From: Paramixta manurensis
GTDB taxonomy: Bacteria; Pseudomonadota; Gammaproteobacteria; Enterobacterales; Enterobacteriaceae
DNA length: 64,000 bases
Assembly: GCF_013285385.1 (NCBI RefSeq)
Contig: NZ_CP054212.1
Location: forward strand, 1,798,001-1,862,000
Direction: 5' to 3'
Shown here: piece by piece, positions 43,169-52,888 of the stretch
Numbering within the stretch: the stretch's first letter is position 1
Layout of the letters: each line of letters starts with the position of its first letter
Notes under the pieces: model-generated
Databases searched by the model: none
Told to the model about the DNA's origin: nothing
What the model saw: the letters and a program-made list of their open reading frames with translations, nothing else
Translations under genes and position numbers: made by a program

Positions 43169-44862
43169 ACGTCGGCTTTCATCCCTGCGTGGTGATCCCC
43201 TGTTATAACCACGGTGCGATGCTGCCCGCGGTATTGGCACGGCTGGCGGCGCTGCAATTACCGGTGATTGTGGTAGATGATGGCAGCGACGCCGTGACGC
43301 AGGCACACTTGGCGGCGTTGCCAACCGACCACCTGACATTGCTGCGCCTGGCACAAAATCAAGGTAAGGGCGCGGCAGTGATCCACGGTCTACAGGCTGC
43401 GGCGCAACGGGGCTTTACGCATGCATTGCAGGTGGATGCCGATGGGCAACATCAGATTGAAGATTGCCCGCGCCTGTTAGCGGAAGCGCGGCGCTATCCG
43501 AATAGCCTGGTATCCGGCCGCCCAATTTATGACCACACCGTGCCGCGCGTGCGTCTGTACGGGCGCTACATTACGCACCTGTGGGTATGGATAGAAACAC
43601 TCTCTTTCTCGTTGCAAGACAGCATGTGCGGGTTCCGTGTCTACCCGCTGGCCGCGACGCTGGCGCTGCTAGCGCGTCATCCGGTAGGGCGGCGGATGGA
43701 TTTTGATACCGAGATTATGGTGCGGCTGTATTGGCAGGGCGTGGAGAGCCGCTTTATCCCAACGCGGGTTATCTATCCGGCTGGCGGTGTCTCACATTTT
43801 GATGCCCTGCGCGATAATCTGCGTATCTCGTGGATGCATACGCGGTTGTTCTTCGGCATGTTGTCGCGTATTCCCTCGTTGCTGCGGCGGCGTCGGCATC
43901 AACACTGGTCATTAATGCCGGAGCGTAAAGGGCAGGCTGGCCTGCGTTTTATGCTGGCAGTGTACCAACACTGCGGGAAACGGCCCTTTACGCTGCTCTT
44001 ATGGCCGGTTACCGCCGTCTACTGGCTAAGCGGACGCCAGCAGCGTAATGCCTCCCGTCACTGGTTACAGCAGATCCGCGTCTGGGCGGCGCAGCAACAG
44101 GTTTCCCTGCCAACTCGGTTGTCTAGCTATCGGCATTTTTTACGTTTTGGCGAGTCGATGCTGGAAAAAGTCGCAAGTTGGCGCGGTGATTTGCGTTGGG
44201 GCAAGGAGATTGATTTTGCCCCCGGCGCGGAGGCGGCGATTAATGCCGCTAAGCCGGGCGGACGGCTGATTCTCGCCTCGCATTTAGGCGATATTGAAGC
44301 CTGTCGCGCACTGGCGCAGCAAGTGAGCGGTCTGGTGATCAATGCGTTGGTGTTTACCGATAATGCTCAACGTTTCCGCTCAACATTGGAGGAAATCGCG
44401 CCGCAGGCCGGGGTAAATTTAATCCCGGTTAGCGATATTGGGCCGGAAACCGCCATCTTGCTACAAGAGAAAATCGAGGCGGGCGAGTGGGTAGCGATTG
44501 TCGGCGATCGTACGGCAATTAATCGCCAGCGTGGCGGCGTTCGACGCGTGGTGTGGAGTGATTTCCTTGGGCGTCCGGCTCCGTTTCCGCAGGGACCATT
44601 TGTGCTGGCTGCTGCACTGCGCTGCCCGGTTTTACTGATGTTTGCCTTACGTCATCAGGGGAAATTACAGCTCTATTGTGAGTCTTTCGCCGATCCCTTA
44701 CTGCTCCCACGCGCCAATCGCCCGCAGGCATTGCAGCACGCGGTAGATCGCTATGCCGAACGTTTGGCGCACCATGCGCTGATTGCGCCGCTGGATTGGT
44801 TTAACTTTTATGATTTTTGGGCGCTGCCGGATGCCAGGCCCGACCCCGAGGAGTCAGCGTGA
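43162..44862 (+). CDS. apeJ: APE glycosyltransferase-acyltransferase fusion
   Basis: 566 aa. The N-terminal half is a GT2 glycosyltransferase (VVIPCYNHGAML, VIVVDDGSD, DADGQH), and the C-terminal half is an LpxL-type acyltransferase (ASHLGDIEACRA, an Hx4E motif, then a WVAIVGDRTA segment). Two activities in one chain suggest coupled addition of a sugar and an acyl group to the polyene anchor. GTG start overlaps apeI by 7 bp. Confidence 0.88.
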   Translation: MLNVGFHPCVVIPCYNHGAMLPAVLARLAALQLPVIVVDDGSDAVTQAHLAALPTDHLTLLRLAQNQGKGAAVIHGLQAAAQRGFTHALQVDADGQHQIEDCPRLLAEARRYPNSLVSGRPIYDHTVPRVRLYGRYITHLWVWIETLSFSLQDSMCGFRVYPLAATLALLARHPVGRRMDFDTEIMVRLYWQGVESRFIPTRVIYPAGGVSHFDALRDNLRISWMHTRLFFGMLSRIPSLLRRRRHQHWSLMPERKGQAGLRFMLAVYQHCGKRPFTLLLWPVTAVYWLSGRQQRNASRHWLQQIRVWAAQQQVSLPTRLSSYRHFLRFGESMLEKVASWRGDLRWGKEIDFAPGAEAAINAAKPGGRLILASHLGDIEACRALAQQVSGLVINALVFTDNAQRFRSTLEEIAPQAGVNLIPVSDIGPETAILLQEKIEAGEWVAIVGDRTAINRQRGGVRRVVWSDFLGRPAPFPQGPFVLAAALRCPVLLMFALRHQGKLQLYCESFADPLLLPRANRPQALQHAVDRYAERLAHHALIAPLDWFNFYDFWALPDARPDPEESA

Positions 44863-45281
44863 CCGATGATGCCCCATTCTCTATTGAAGTAGAACTGACC
44901 GTGCCCTTTCACGATGTGGACGCGATGAAGGTTGTCTGGCACGGCAACTACTTTCGCTATTTTGAAATTGCCCGCGAGGCGTTGCTGGGCAAATTTAATT
45001 ACAGCTACCGGGAAATGGAAGCGTCAGGCTATGTTTGGCCGGTGGTCGATACCCGGGTGAAATATCGCCATGCTTTAACCTTTGGTCAGTCGATTCGGGT
45101 GCAGGCCACCATTGATGAGTATGAAAACCGACTGCGCATTAATTACGCCATCTTTGATGTCGCTAGCGGGCAGCGCACGACCACCGGCTACACCATTCAG
45201 GTCGCGGTCGAGGTTGCCAGCGGCGAACTGTGTTTTGTCTCACCGCCCGTTCTGTTTGAACGTCTGGGAGTTACGTCATGA
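44859..45281 (+). CDS. apeK: APE thioesterase (4HBT type)
   Basis: 140-aa hot-dog thioesterase with the 4HBT motif VPFHDVDAMKVVWHGNYFRYFEIAR (in outline; DVD carries the catalytic Asp). Probably releases or edits ACP-bound intermediates. GTG start overlaps the apeJ stop, with GGAG upstream; the frame from 44817 is not used. Confidence 0.88.
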   Translation: MTDDAPFSIEVELTVPFHDVDAMKVVWHGNYFRYFEIAREALLGKFNYSYREMEASGYVWPVVDTRVKYRHALTFGQSIRVQATIDEYENRLRINYAIFDVASGQRTTTGYTIQVAVEVASGELCFVSPPVLFERLGVTS

Positions 45282-45883
45282 GAAAACGGTTATTGGCCGC
45301 GCTGGCGTTAGTCAGCCTGCATGCGCACGCCGTCACGCTTGATGATTTGCAGCAGCGTTTCGCCAGCCAGCCGGTAGTGCGCGCGGATTTCACTCAGCTA
45401 CGTGAAATCAAAGGAATGGCGCAGCCGCTTAAATCCAGCGGTCACCTACTGGTTGCACAGGATAAAGGCTTATGGTGGCAGCAGGCACAGCCGTTTCCCT
45501 TGACGCTGGTATTAGACGATAACCGCATGGTGCAGGTCATCAACGGTCAGCCGCCGCAAATTATTACCGCCGCCAGTAATCCGCAGATGTTCCAGTTTAA
45601 CCACCTGCTGCGCGCGCTGTTTCAGGCTGACCGACAGGTGTTGGCGGCCAATTTCGCGATTGATTTCGTCGATCAGGGGCAGGGGCGTTGGCGTATTCAG
45701 CTTACGCCGAAGGTCTCTCCGCTGGATAAGCTGTTTACGCGCATTACGTTGCAAGGCGCGGCTTTCCTTGAGCAGATTGATCTAAGCGATAAGCAGGGCG
45801 ATGGTACACATATCGTGCTTAGCCATCAGCAGCTTGAGCCAAAAACGTTAACCGATGATGAGAAGCAGCGTTTTGTTTTCTAA
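45278..45883 (+). CDS. apeL: APE LolA-like periplasmic carrier
   Basis: 201 aa with a signal peptide ending near HAHA and a LolA-type open beta-sandwich (VRADFTQLREIKGM, then GLWWQQAQPFPLTLVLDDNRM in outline). Likely carries the lipid-linked pigment through the periplasm, working with the MMPL transporter and ApeN. Overlaps apeK by ATGA and apeM by 29 bp. Confidence 0.88.
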   Translation: MRKRLLAALALVSLHAHAVTLDDLQQRFASQPVVRADFTQLREIKGMAQPLKSSGHLLVAQDKGLWWQQAQPFPLTLVLDDNRMVQVINGQPPQIITAASNPQMFQFNHLLRALFQADRQVLAANFAIDFVDQGQGRWRIQLTPKVSPLDKLFTRITLQGAAFLEQIDLSDKQGDGTHIVLSHQQLEPKTLTDDEKQRFVF

Positions 45884-48176
45884 TCGTTACCGGTTAGCGG
45901 CGGTTAGCTGGGGCGCTGTCTGTCTAATGCTGGCGATCACGCTGGCGTGGCTATGGCCGCGCGCGACGGTGAATAGCAGTGTATTAGCGTTACTGCCTCA
46001 TCAGGTGCTGGGGCAAGCGCCTGAAGCGTTACAACAGGGCTTCTTGCAACGGTTAGATGGCCAAATGGTTTGGCTAATTAGCCCGGGCGATGCCGCATCT
46101 CCCGCCGCTGCCGCATGGTGGCTTGCACGGCTACAAGCCATGCCAGCGCTAAAACAGGTGCAGGGGCCGATTAGCGCGCAGCAGCAACAGGCATGGGGCA
46201 CCTTTGCCTGGCAACATCGTAATAATTTGATCGACCCGGCGACGCGTGCGCGCTTAGCGCAAGGCGGAGCCGCGCAGGCGGATTGGGTGCTGGCGCAGCT
46301 CTATTCGGCGTTTGCCGGGGTTAGCAGTCAGGAAATTACTCACGATCCCCTGATGTTGGTGCGTGGGGCGCAATTGGCGCTACAAAAAAACGCCAGTCAG
46401 CTTACCTTGCGCGATGGTTGGCTCATGAGTACCGATAGTGCAGGGCGGCCGTGGTATTTTATCCACGGCGAGCTGGCTAACAATGCGTTTAATATGCAGC
46501 AAAGCCATCAGTTAGTGCAGCAACTGACCGCGCTGGAAACCCAATTGCAGCAACGCTATCCCACGGCACGCGTCGTCACGCGCGGCACCGTGCTATTCAG
46601 TGATTATGCCAGTCAGCAAGCGCGGCATGATGTCTCGACGCTGGGCGTGGCAACCGTGGCTGGGGTGCTATTGCTGGTGTTCGCGGTGTTCCGTTCTCTA
46701 CGGCCGCTGGCGCTATGCGCGTTGTCGGTGGGCGTTGGGGCATTGGCGGGTACCACCATTACGCTGCTGTGTTTTGGCGAGTTGCACTTAATGACGCTGG
46801 TGATGAGCCTGAGTATTGTCGGGATTTCCGCTGATTATACGCTCTACTATCTGACCGAACGTTTGATACACGGCGGCCAGGTTAGCGCGCGTCAAAGTTT
46901 GCACAAGGTGTTACCGGCGCTGTTGCTGGCGTTGTCGACGACCGTGCTGGCTTACTTAATTATGCTATGGGCGCCTTTTCCCGCGCTGCGGCAACTGGCG
47001 GTTTTCGCCAGCAGCGGGTTAATCGCCGCGTGTTTAACCGTGGTTTGTTGGTATCCGGGGCTGGTGCGTGGTTTACCGGTGCGCCCGGTTCCGGCCACCT
47101 TTCTGTTGGCGCGTTGGTTGGCGGCATGGCGCCGTAATCGCACAGTAAAGTTCGGTTTGCCAGGCTTGGTATTGGTGTTGACAGTTATTGGCCTGGCTAC
47201 GCTAAAAGTGAATGATGATGTCGCGCAATTGCAGGCTCTGCCGCAACCTTTGCTGCATCAAGATCGGTTGGTGACGGCCTTAACCGGGCAGCGCGCCGAC
47301 CAAACGTGGTTTATGGTTTACGGCGCAAGCGCACAGCAAACGTTGCAGAGACTGGAAGCGCTAGCGCCCCATCTCCAACAGGCGCGGCAAGAGAAATGGC
47401 TGAGTGATTATCGCCTGCTGCCATTGGCTTCGCTGCAGCGTCAGCAGCAGGATGCCGCGTTATTGCAGCAGGCGGCACCGGCGGTGATGGCGCGGCTCCG
47501 CGCCGCAGGCGTTCAGGTGAGCGAGCCGGAGCTCACGCCAGAGCCGGTTACGGTTCCGGCGTGGCTGGCGAGCCCGCAGAGTGAAGGTTGGCGGCTATTG
47601 TGGCTTAGCCTGGCAGACGGACGAAGCGGTGTGCTGGTGCCGGTGAGCGGCGTTAATAACAGTGCGGCGCTGGCCCGGTTGGCGGACAGCTTGCCCGGCG
47701 TGAGTTGGATTGACAGAAAAAGCACCTTTGACCAGCTCTTCGGCACATATCGCCTGTTGCTCAGCGGCCTGCTGGCGGCGGCGGTAGCGGTAATTGCGTT
47801 GAGCTATGTGCTCCGGTTGGGTTTCAGAGCGGGGTTAATCAGCATTATCCCGTCACTATTATCGCTCGGCGCCGGGCTGGCGGCGCTATCATTTGGCGGG
47901 CATTCGCTCAATCTCTTTTCAATGCTGGCATTAATTTTAGTTCTCGGCATTGGCATTAATTACACGCTATTTTTCAGTAATCCGCGCGCGACGCCAGTCA
48001 CCTCGCTGCTGGCGATTTTGCTGGCGATGACCACCACCTTGTTGACGTTGGGGATGCTGGTATTTAGCAGTACGCAGGCCATCAGCAGTTTTGGCATTGT
48101 ATTGTGCAGCGGTATTTTTACCGCCTTTTTACTGGCGCCGCTGGCGCTGCCATCATCAAAAAGGACCCCTTCATGA
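45855..48176 (+). CDS. apeM: APE exporter, MMPL/RND superfamily
   Basis: 773-aa inner-membrane transporter with about 12 helices in two MMPL repeats (helix clusters near 245-400 and 635-765) and large periplasmic loops. Segments such as MSLSIVGISADYTLYYLTERL and MLALILVLGIGINYTLFF (in outline) are typical of the MMPL helix 4 motif. Would lift the pigment-lipid out of the inner membrane. Starts inside apeL. Confidence 0.9.
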   Translation: MMRSSVLFSNRYRLAAVSWGAVCLMLAITLAWLWPRATVNSSVLALLPHQVLGQAPEALQQGFLQRLDGQMVWLISPGDAASPAAAAWWLARLQAMPALKQVQGPISAQQQQAWGTFAWQHRNNLIDPATRARLAQGGAAQADWVLAQLYSAFAGVSSQEITHDPLMLVRGAQLALQKNASQLTLRDGWLMSTDSAGRPWYFIHGELANNAFNMQQSHQLVQQLTALETQLQQRYPTARVVTRGTVLFSDYASQQARHDVSTLGVATVAGVLLLVFAVFRSLRPLALCALSVGVGALAGTTITLLCFGELHLMTLVMSLSIVGISADYTLYYLTERLIHGGQVSARQSLHKVLPALLLALSTTVLAYLIMLWAPFPALRQLAVFASSGLIAACLTVVCWYPGLVRGLPVRPVPATFLLARWLAAWRRNRTVKFGLPGLVLVLTVIGLATLKVNDDVAQLQALPQPLLHQDRLVTALTGQRADQTWFMVYGASAQQTLQRLEALAPHLQQARQEKWLSDYRLLPLASLQRQQQDAALLQQAAPAVMARLRAAGVQVSEPELTPEPVTVPAWLASPQSEGWRLLWLSLADGRSGVLVPVSGVNNSAALARLADSLPGVSWIDRKSTFDQLFGTYRLLLSGLLAAAVAVIALSYVLRLGFRAGLISIIPSLLSLGAGLAALSFGGHSLNLFSMLALILVLGIGINYTLFFSNPRATPVTSLLAILLAMTTTLLTLGMLVFSSTQAISSFGIVLCSGIFTAFLLAPLALPSSKRTPS

Positions 48177-48739
48177 GAACCGGTTTAATGCTGGTGTTCT
48201 GCACATTATTACTTGGCGGCTGCGCCCGGCATCCCGAACTTGCTGGCCCCCAAGCCTGGCTTGAGCCCGGCGTAAAAGTCACCTTGCCGCCGCCGGGAAT
48301 TATCCCGGCGATTAATCAGCAACAGTTATTGACCGGGACATTTAAAGGTAAGCAGCAATCGCTGCTGGTGCTACTGAGCGCCGACCAGCAACAACTCTCG
48401 CTCGCCGGGCTCTCTTCGCTGGGTATCCGCCTGTTTCGGGTAACTTATGATGAGCACGGAATACAGACTGAACAGTCATTGGCGTTGCCGGATATGCCGC
48501 CAGCCAGCCAGGTGCTGGCGGATATTATGCTTAGCTATTGGTCAATTAGCGCCTGGGAACCGCGTTTGCCGGCGGGCTGGACACTGACCGATGCGGGGAA
48601 TACACGCCAACTTCGCGATAGCCATGGCAGGCTGGTGAGCGAAATTCAGTATCAACAACGGCAAGGGCGGCGCGAGCCGGTGAGTATTCACCAGTTGGCG
48701 TTTGGCTATCAGATTATCATTCAACATCTGGATTCATGA
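48173..48739 (+). CDS. apeN: APE lipoprotein (DUF3261)
   Basis: 188-aa lipoprotein with lipobox LLLGGC. DUF3261 lipoproteins are regular members of APE clusters and are likely outer-membrane receivers, LolB-like, for the pigment. Start in ATGA overlap with apeM. The segment LPDMPPASQVLADIMLSYW is the family core in outline. Confidence 0.87.
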   Translation: MRTGLMLVFCTLLLGGCARHPELAGPQAWLEPGVKVTLPPPGIIPAINQQQLLTGTFKGKQQSLLVLLSADQQQLSLAGLSSLGIRLFRVTYDEHGIQTEQSLALPDMPPASQVLADIMLSYWSISAWEPRLPAGWTLTDAGNTRQLRDSHGRLVSEIQYQQRQGRREPVSIHQLAFGYQIIIQHLDS

Positions 48740-49896
48740 TGACGTTTATCTCCGCGACCGGCATGGTGAATGCACTCGGTCACTCGCTGGATGAAATTGC
48801 GCGTAATTTGCAGGCCGGTTATGCGCCAGGCATGCGTGCATCCGACGCCTGGTTGGTGGCCGGTAAAAGATGTTGGTTAGGGCATGTTGATGGCGAATTA
48901 CCGCCGATCCCGGCCGCGTTGGCGCAGCATAACAGCCGCAATAATCGATTATTACTGGCGGCATTAGCGCAAATTCGTCCTCAGGTTGATGCGGCGATTG
49001 CCCGCGTTGGCAACGCGCGAGTGGCGGTTATTCTTGGTACCAGCACCTCGGGCGTTGAAGAGGCCGAGCGGCTGATGCGCGGAGAGAATCATGACTTTTA
49101 CTATGCACAACAGGAGTTGGGCGACCCGTCGCGTTTTCTTGCCGCTTTTCTAAACGTAACCGGACCGGCGTATACCTTGTCGACGGCCTGTTCCTCAAGC
49201 GCTCGCGCCATCATCAGCGGTCAACGTTTGCTGGAGGCAGGGCTGGTGGATGTGGCGATTGTCGGCGGCGCGGATAGCCTGGCGCGTATGCCGATTAATG
49301 GTTTTGACAGTTTGGCCTCGTTATCTGCGACGCGCTGCGCGCCCTTTAGTCAACAACGCGATGGCATCTCAATTGGCGAAGGCGCGGCGCTGATGCTGCT
49401 CACCCGTGAGCCGCAGCCGGTCGCGTTACTGGGTATCGGCGAATCGTCCGATGCCTGGCATATGTCGGCGCCGCACCCGGAAGGCGAGGGCGCACTACGG
49501 GCGATGCGTATGGCGCTGGAACACGCCGGGCTGAGTGCCTGGGATATTGGCTATATCAATATGCACGGTACCGCGACGCCGCTGAATGATAAAATTGAGG
49601 CCGAGGCCGTTCACCGTCTGTTTGGCGATCGCGTCCCGTCAAGTTCAACGAAACATTTAACCGGCCATACGCTCGGCGCCGCCGGGATATGTGAAGCAGC
49701 GCTGTGCTGGCTCATTTTAACCCGTGACCTGATGTTACCGGTGCAAGACTTTACCGCCGTCGCCCGTGATGAAAGCTTACCGGCCTGTGGTTTGGTGACC
49801 AGGCCGACCAAGCTCGCGCGCCCGGCGATCCTCTCCAGTTCATTTGCTTTTGGCGGCAATAATGCCTGCCTGATTTTGGGACGACCTGATGTCTGA
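48736..49896 (+). CDS. apeO: APE 3-oxoacyl-ACP synthase
   Basis: 386-aa ketosynthase with a full Cys-His-His triad: LSTACSSSARAI, NMHGTATPLND and KHLTGHTLGAAG. Condensing enzyme that pairs with the chain-length factor ApeC in known APE systems. ATG in ATGATG, overlapping apeN by 4 bp. Confidence 0.92.
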   Translation: MMTFISATGMVNALGHSLDEIARNLQAGYAPGMRASDAWLVAGKRCWLGHVDGELPPIPAALAQHNSRNNRLLLAALAQIRPQVDAAIARVGNARVAVILGTSTSGVEEAERLMRGENHDFYYAQQELGDPSRFLAAFLNVTGPAYTLSTACSSSARAIISGQRLLEAGLVDVAIVGGADSLARMPINGFDSLASLSATRCAPFSQQRDGISIGEGAALMLLTREPQPVALLGIGESSDAWHMSAPHPEGEGALRAMRMALEHAGLSAWDIGYINMHGTATPLNDKIEAEAVHRLFGDRVPSSSTKHLTGHTLGAAGICEAALCWLILTRDLMLPVQDFTAVARDESLPACGLVTRPTKLARPAILSSSFAFGGNNACLILGRPDV

Positions 49897-50359
49897 GTTT
49901 CTGCCGGCAGAGCATTACTTGCCGCATGCCGCACCGATGGTGCTGGTGGAAAAGGTGATGCATATTGACGCCGATAGCGCCTGGTGTCAGGTTACGGTGA
50001 GCGCCGAGGGGATACTGGCGCCGTTTCTTAATGCGCAGGGCGAGTTACCCGCGTGGTTCGGGGTGGAAATTATCGCCCAAACTATCGGCGTCTGGTCAGG
50101 CTGGCACAGCCTTCAGCATCAACAGCGCCCGCCGCGACCGGGAATGTTACTTGGCGGACGCGGCTATCGCTGTCAGCACGCCAGTTTCGCGGCCGGTTCG
50201 CGGTTGGATGTGCGTATTACCTTGTTGATGCGCGATGATAAAATCGGCAGTTTCGACGGTGAAATCACTATTGATGGTGCCCTCGTCGCCAGCGGCAGGT
50301 TGAATACCTGGCAGCCGGATGAAGATGAATTTACACAACTCGTAAACAGGACGGAATAA
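49889..50359 (+). CDS. apeP: APE dehydratase (FabA/Z-like)
   Basis: 156-aa hot-dog protein beginning LPAEHYLPHAAPMVLVEKV (in outline), where the His/Pro motif resembles FabZ; the second motif with Glu lies at WFGVEIIAQTIG. Partner of ApeI in forming the double bonds. Overlaps apeO by 8 bp and touches apeQ (TAATG). Confidence 0.87.
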   Translation: MSEFLPAEHYLPHAAPMVLVEKVMHIDADSAWCQVTVSAEGILAPFLNAQGELPAWFGVEIIAQTIGVWSGWHSLQHQQRPPRPGMLLGGRGYRCQHASFAAGSRLDVRITLLMRDDKIGSFDGEITIDGALVASGRLNTWQPDEDEFTQLVNRTE

Positions 50360-51087
50360 TGCGCTCAGTATTAGTCACCGGCGCCAGTAAAGGAATTGGC
50401 CGGGCCATTGCGCTACGGCTGGCGGCGGATGGTTTCACCCTCATCGTACATTATCATCGTGATGAAGCGGGGGCCGAGGAGACGGTACAACAGATTGTTG
50501 CAAACGGAGGTAACGCCCGCCGCGTGAATTTTGATGTTGCCTGCCGTGATGCATGTCGCGCCGCGCTGGAGCAGGATATGGCCGATCATGGCGCCTACTA
50601 TGGCGTGGTTAGCAATGCCGGTATCACGCGTGATGGCGCCTTCCCGGCCCTTAGCGACGAAGATTGGGACGGTGTAATTCATACCAATCTCGACAGTTTT
50701 TATAACGTGCTTCATCCCTGCATTATGCCAATGATTGGCCTGCGTAGCGGTGGGCGTATTATTACGCTCTCCTCGGTATCAGGCCTGATGGGAAACCGTG
50801 GGCAGGTGAACTACAGCGCGGCGAAAGCCGGGATCATCGGTGCGACGAAAGCGTTAGCTATTGAACTGGCGCGGCGCAAAATCACCGTAAACTGCATTGC
50901 GCCCGGCTTGATTGATACCGGGATGATCCAAATGGAACCGGTGGCGGTTGAAGAAGCAATGAAACTGATCCCGATGAAACGGATGGGTGCGGCGGATGAA
51001 GTGGCCGGGCTTGCCAGTTATTTGATGTCGGACATTGCCGGTTACGTTACCCGGCAGGTCATTTCAATTAACGGAGGCATGTTGTGA
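50359..51087 (+). CDS. apeQ: APE 3-oxoacyl-ACP reductase (FabG-like)
   Basis: 242-aa short-chain reductase. NADP-binding TGASKGIGRAIA at 7-18, the catalytic Ser in LSSVSGLMG and YSAAKAG (Tyr/Lys) near 150-158, and NNAG-like SNAGITRDG. Reduces each keto group before dehydration. The stop overlaps the next start by 4 bp. Confidence 0.93.
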   Translation: MRSVLVTGASKGIGRAIALRLAADGFTLIVHYHRDEAGAEETVQQIVANGGNARRVNFDVACRDACRAALEQDMADHGAYYGVVSNAGITRDGAFPALSDEDWDGVIHTNLDSFYNVLHPCIMPMIGLRSGGRIITLSSVSGLMGNRGQVNYSAAKAGIIGATKALAIELARRKITVNCIAPGLIDTGMIQMEPVAVEEAMKLIPMKRMGAADEVAGLASYLMSDIAGYVTRQVISINGGML

Positions 51088-52313
51088 TGCGGCGCGTAGT
51101 GGTCACCGGAATGGGCGGGGTCACCGCGTTCGGCGAGCGTTGGGAGCAGGTAGCGCAGCGCTTGCGGGCCGGGCGCAATGCGGTGCGCAGTATGCCGGAA
51201 TGGCAGGCTTATGAGGGGTTAAATACCTTACTTGGCGCGCCGATTGATGACTTCAGGTTGCCGGAACACTATACCCGTAAACGGATCCGTTCGATGGGGC
51301 GCGTTTCCCAGTTGGCGACCCGTGCCACGGAGTTGGCATTAGCGCAGGCCGGGCTGTTGGATGCACCGGTACTGACTAGCGGCGAAACCGGTATTGCCTA
51401 TGGCTCGTCAACCGGCAGTACCGGGCCGGTTAGCGAGTTCGCCACCATGCTGACCGAGAAGCATACTCACAACATTACCGGAACCACCTATGTACAAATG
51501 ATGCCGCATACCACCGCGGTTAACGCCGGGTTATTTTTTGGCTTACGCGGACGGGTTATTCCCACCTCCAGCGCGTGTACCTCAGGCAGCCAGGCGATCG
51601 GTTATGCGTGGGAAGCGATACGCCACGGTTATCAAACCGTGATGGTGGCAGGCGGTGCGGAGGAGCTATGCCCTTCAGAAGCCGCGGTGTTTGACACGCT
51701 ATTTGCCACCAGCCAACGTAATGCGTCGCCGCAGAGTACGCCCGCGCCGTTTGATGCCGACCGTGACGGGTTGGTGATTGGTGAAGGTGCCGGCACTTTG
51801 ATTTTGGAGGCGCTGGAGCATGCACAGGCGCGAGGTGCCACCATCTATGCTGAGGTAGTGGGGTTCTATACCAACTGCGATGCGGCGCATATTACGCAAC
51901 CGCAACGCGAAACCATGCAAATTTGTATTGAGGGCGCGTTGCGCAGTGCCGGATTACGTGCGCAGGATATCGGTTATATTAGCGCGCACGGCACCGCAAC
52001 CGATCGGGGCGATGTGGCAGAGAGCCTGGCAACGGCGGCGGTGTTTGGTCATCAAACCCCGATCTCTTCGCTGAAAAGTTATTTCGGTCATACGCTGGGC
52101 GCATGTGGCGCGCTGGAAGCGTGGATGAGCATTGAAATGATGCGGGCAGGCTGGTTTGCCCCCACGTTGAACTTACGCAACCCGGCGGAGGATTGTGGGC
52201 GGTTGGATTATATTATGGGGCAGGCACGCACCCTTGATACCGATTATATTCAGTCGAACAACTTTGCTTTTGGCGGCATTAATACTTCGCTGATCTTCCG
52301 CCGTTGGCGTTGA
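51084..52313 (+). CDS. apeR: APE 3-oxoacyl-ACP synthase 2
   Basis: 409-aa FabF-type ketosynthase with triad SSACTSGSQ, SAHGTATDRGD and KSYFGHTLGACGA. Last gene of the operon; thought to act alone in starter or early elongation steps, while ApeO works with ApeC. ATG ATG at 51084 overlapping apeQ. Confidence 0.92.
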   Translation: MMRRVVVTGMGGVTAFGERWEQVAQRLRAGRNAVRSMPEWQAYEGLNTLLGAPIDDFRLPEHYTRKRIRSMGRVSQLATRATELALAQAGLLDAPVLTSGETGIAYGSSTGSTGPVSEFATMLTEKHTHNITGTTYVQMMPHTTAVNAGLFFGLRGRVIPTSSACTSGSQAIGYAWEAIRHGYQTVMVAGGAEELCPSEAAVFDTLFATSQRNASPQSTPAPFDADRDGLVIGEGAGTLILEALEHAQARGATIYAEVVGFYTNCDAAHITQPQRETMQICIEGALRSAGLRAQDIGYISAHGTATDRGDVAESLATAAVFGHQTPISSLKSYFGHTLGACGALEAWMSIEMMRAGWFAPTLNLRNPAEDCGRLDYIMGQARTLDTDYIQSNNFAFGGINTSLIFRRWR

Positions 52314-52468
52314 TGACCGGTTGGTGTCGGCCATGATCGCCTGCAGTTAATTGAACCATTATCTCTTTCCCGACCAGGCATGGATACCTAACCGCATCTG
52401 TGACTTTACGGGTGACGCGCCGGAGTGGAGTACGTTAAATGGGTATCTTTCCTACGCCAGCCTGGAGG

Positions 52469-52888
52469 TTATAGAAACCACTCAGGTTTCACACCAAACC
52501 GAGCAGAAAGCGCTTTAATGTGAGTGATTGTCAGCGATCGCTGGCCAGACAGAATCTGGCTAACCAGAGATTTAGAGCCGATCTCCTCCTTCAAGTCAGA
52601 ATAAGACAGCTTGTACTGGTCAATCAGGGTGCGGAGCAAGGCAACGCCGGTTGGCATTTCAGCGATAGCTTTATTGAACTCAGCGAAACGAGGGCTGTTA
52701 TCTTCATATTCAGCAATTTTGCTCGCCAGGAAGTCAATGAGCGGGTTCTCGTCGTCGTTCTCGATCAGATAGTCCACCAGCTCCATCGCTTCGCGGTAAT
52801 CGCTCTCGGACGAACTGCCCCCCAGGAAGGGGACAGCAGCGACGAGTTGTTTGGTTGCTTCAATGGCTTTTGCAGTGTCGGTAATCAT
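52469..52888 (-). CDS. higA: HigA-type antitoxin
   Basis: 139-aa antitoxin with an N-terminal toxin-binding region and a C-terminal XRE HTH from about 85 (YKLSYSDLKEEIGSKSLVSQILSGQRSLTITHIKALSARFGVKPEWF in outline), the layout of E. coli-type HigA. Start overlaps the toxin stop by 4 bp. Neutralises HigB and represses the operon. Encoded antiparallel to the APE operon, about 155 bp from its end. Confidence 0.9.
   Translation of the reverse strand: MITDTAKAIEATKQLVAAVPFLGGSSSESDYREAMELVDYLIENDDENPLIDFLASKIAEYEDNSPRFAEFNKAIAEMPTGVALLRTLIDQYKLSYSDLKEEIGSKSLVSQILSGQRSLTITHIKALSARFGVKPEWFL

Larger units (their letters stand above)
38842..52313 (+). other. Aryl polyene (APE) pigment gene cluster
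   Basis: Sixteen same-strand genes match APE clusters of E. coli CFT073 and Xenorhabdus in content and order, apeC to apeR. Their products assemble and anchor a yellow, antioxidant aryl-polyene carboxylate in the outer membrane. Almost every junction is an overlap or a gap below 30 bp, so this is one operon. No methyltransferase or aromatic ammonia-lyase gene is present, unlike some APE clusters. Confidence 0.93.

Noticed and set aside
52351..52518. 55-codon TTG frame after apeR (NHYLFPDQAW, then FTGDAPEWSTLNGYLSYA)
   Set aside because: Looks protein-like but has no ribosome site, is short and overlaps the end of higA; possibly a gene remnant, not listed as a gene.
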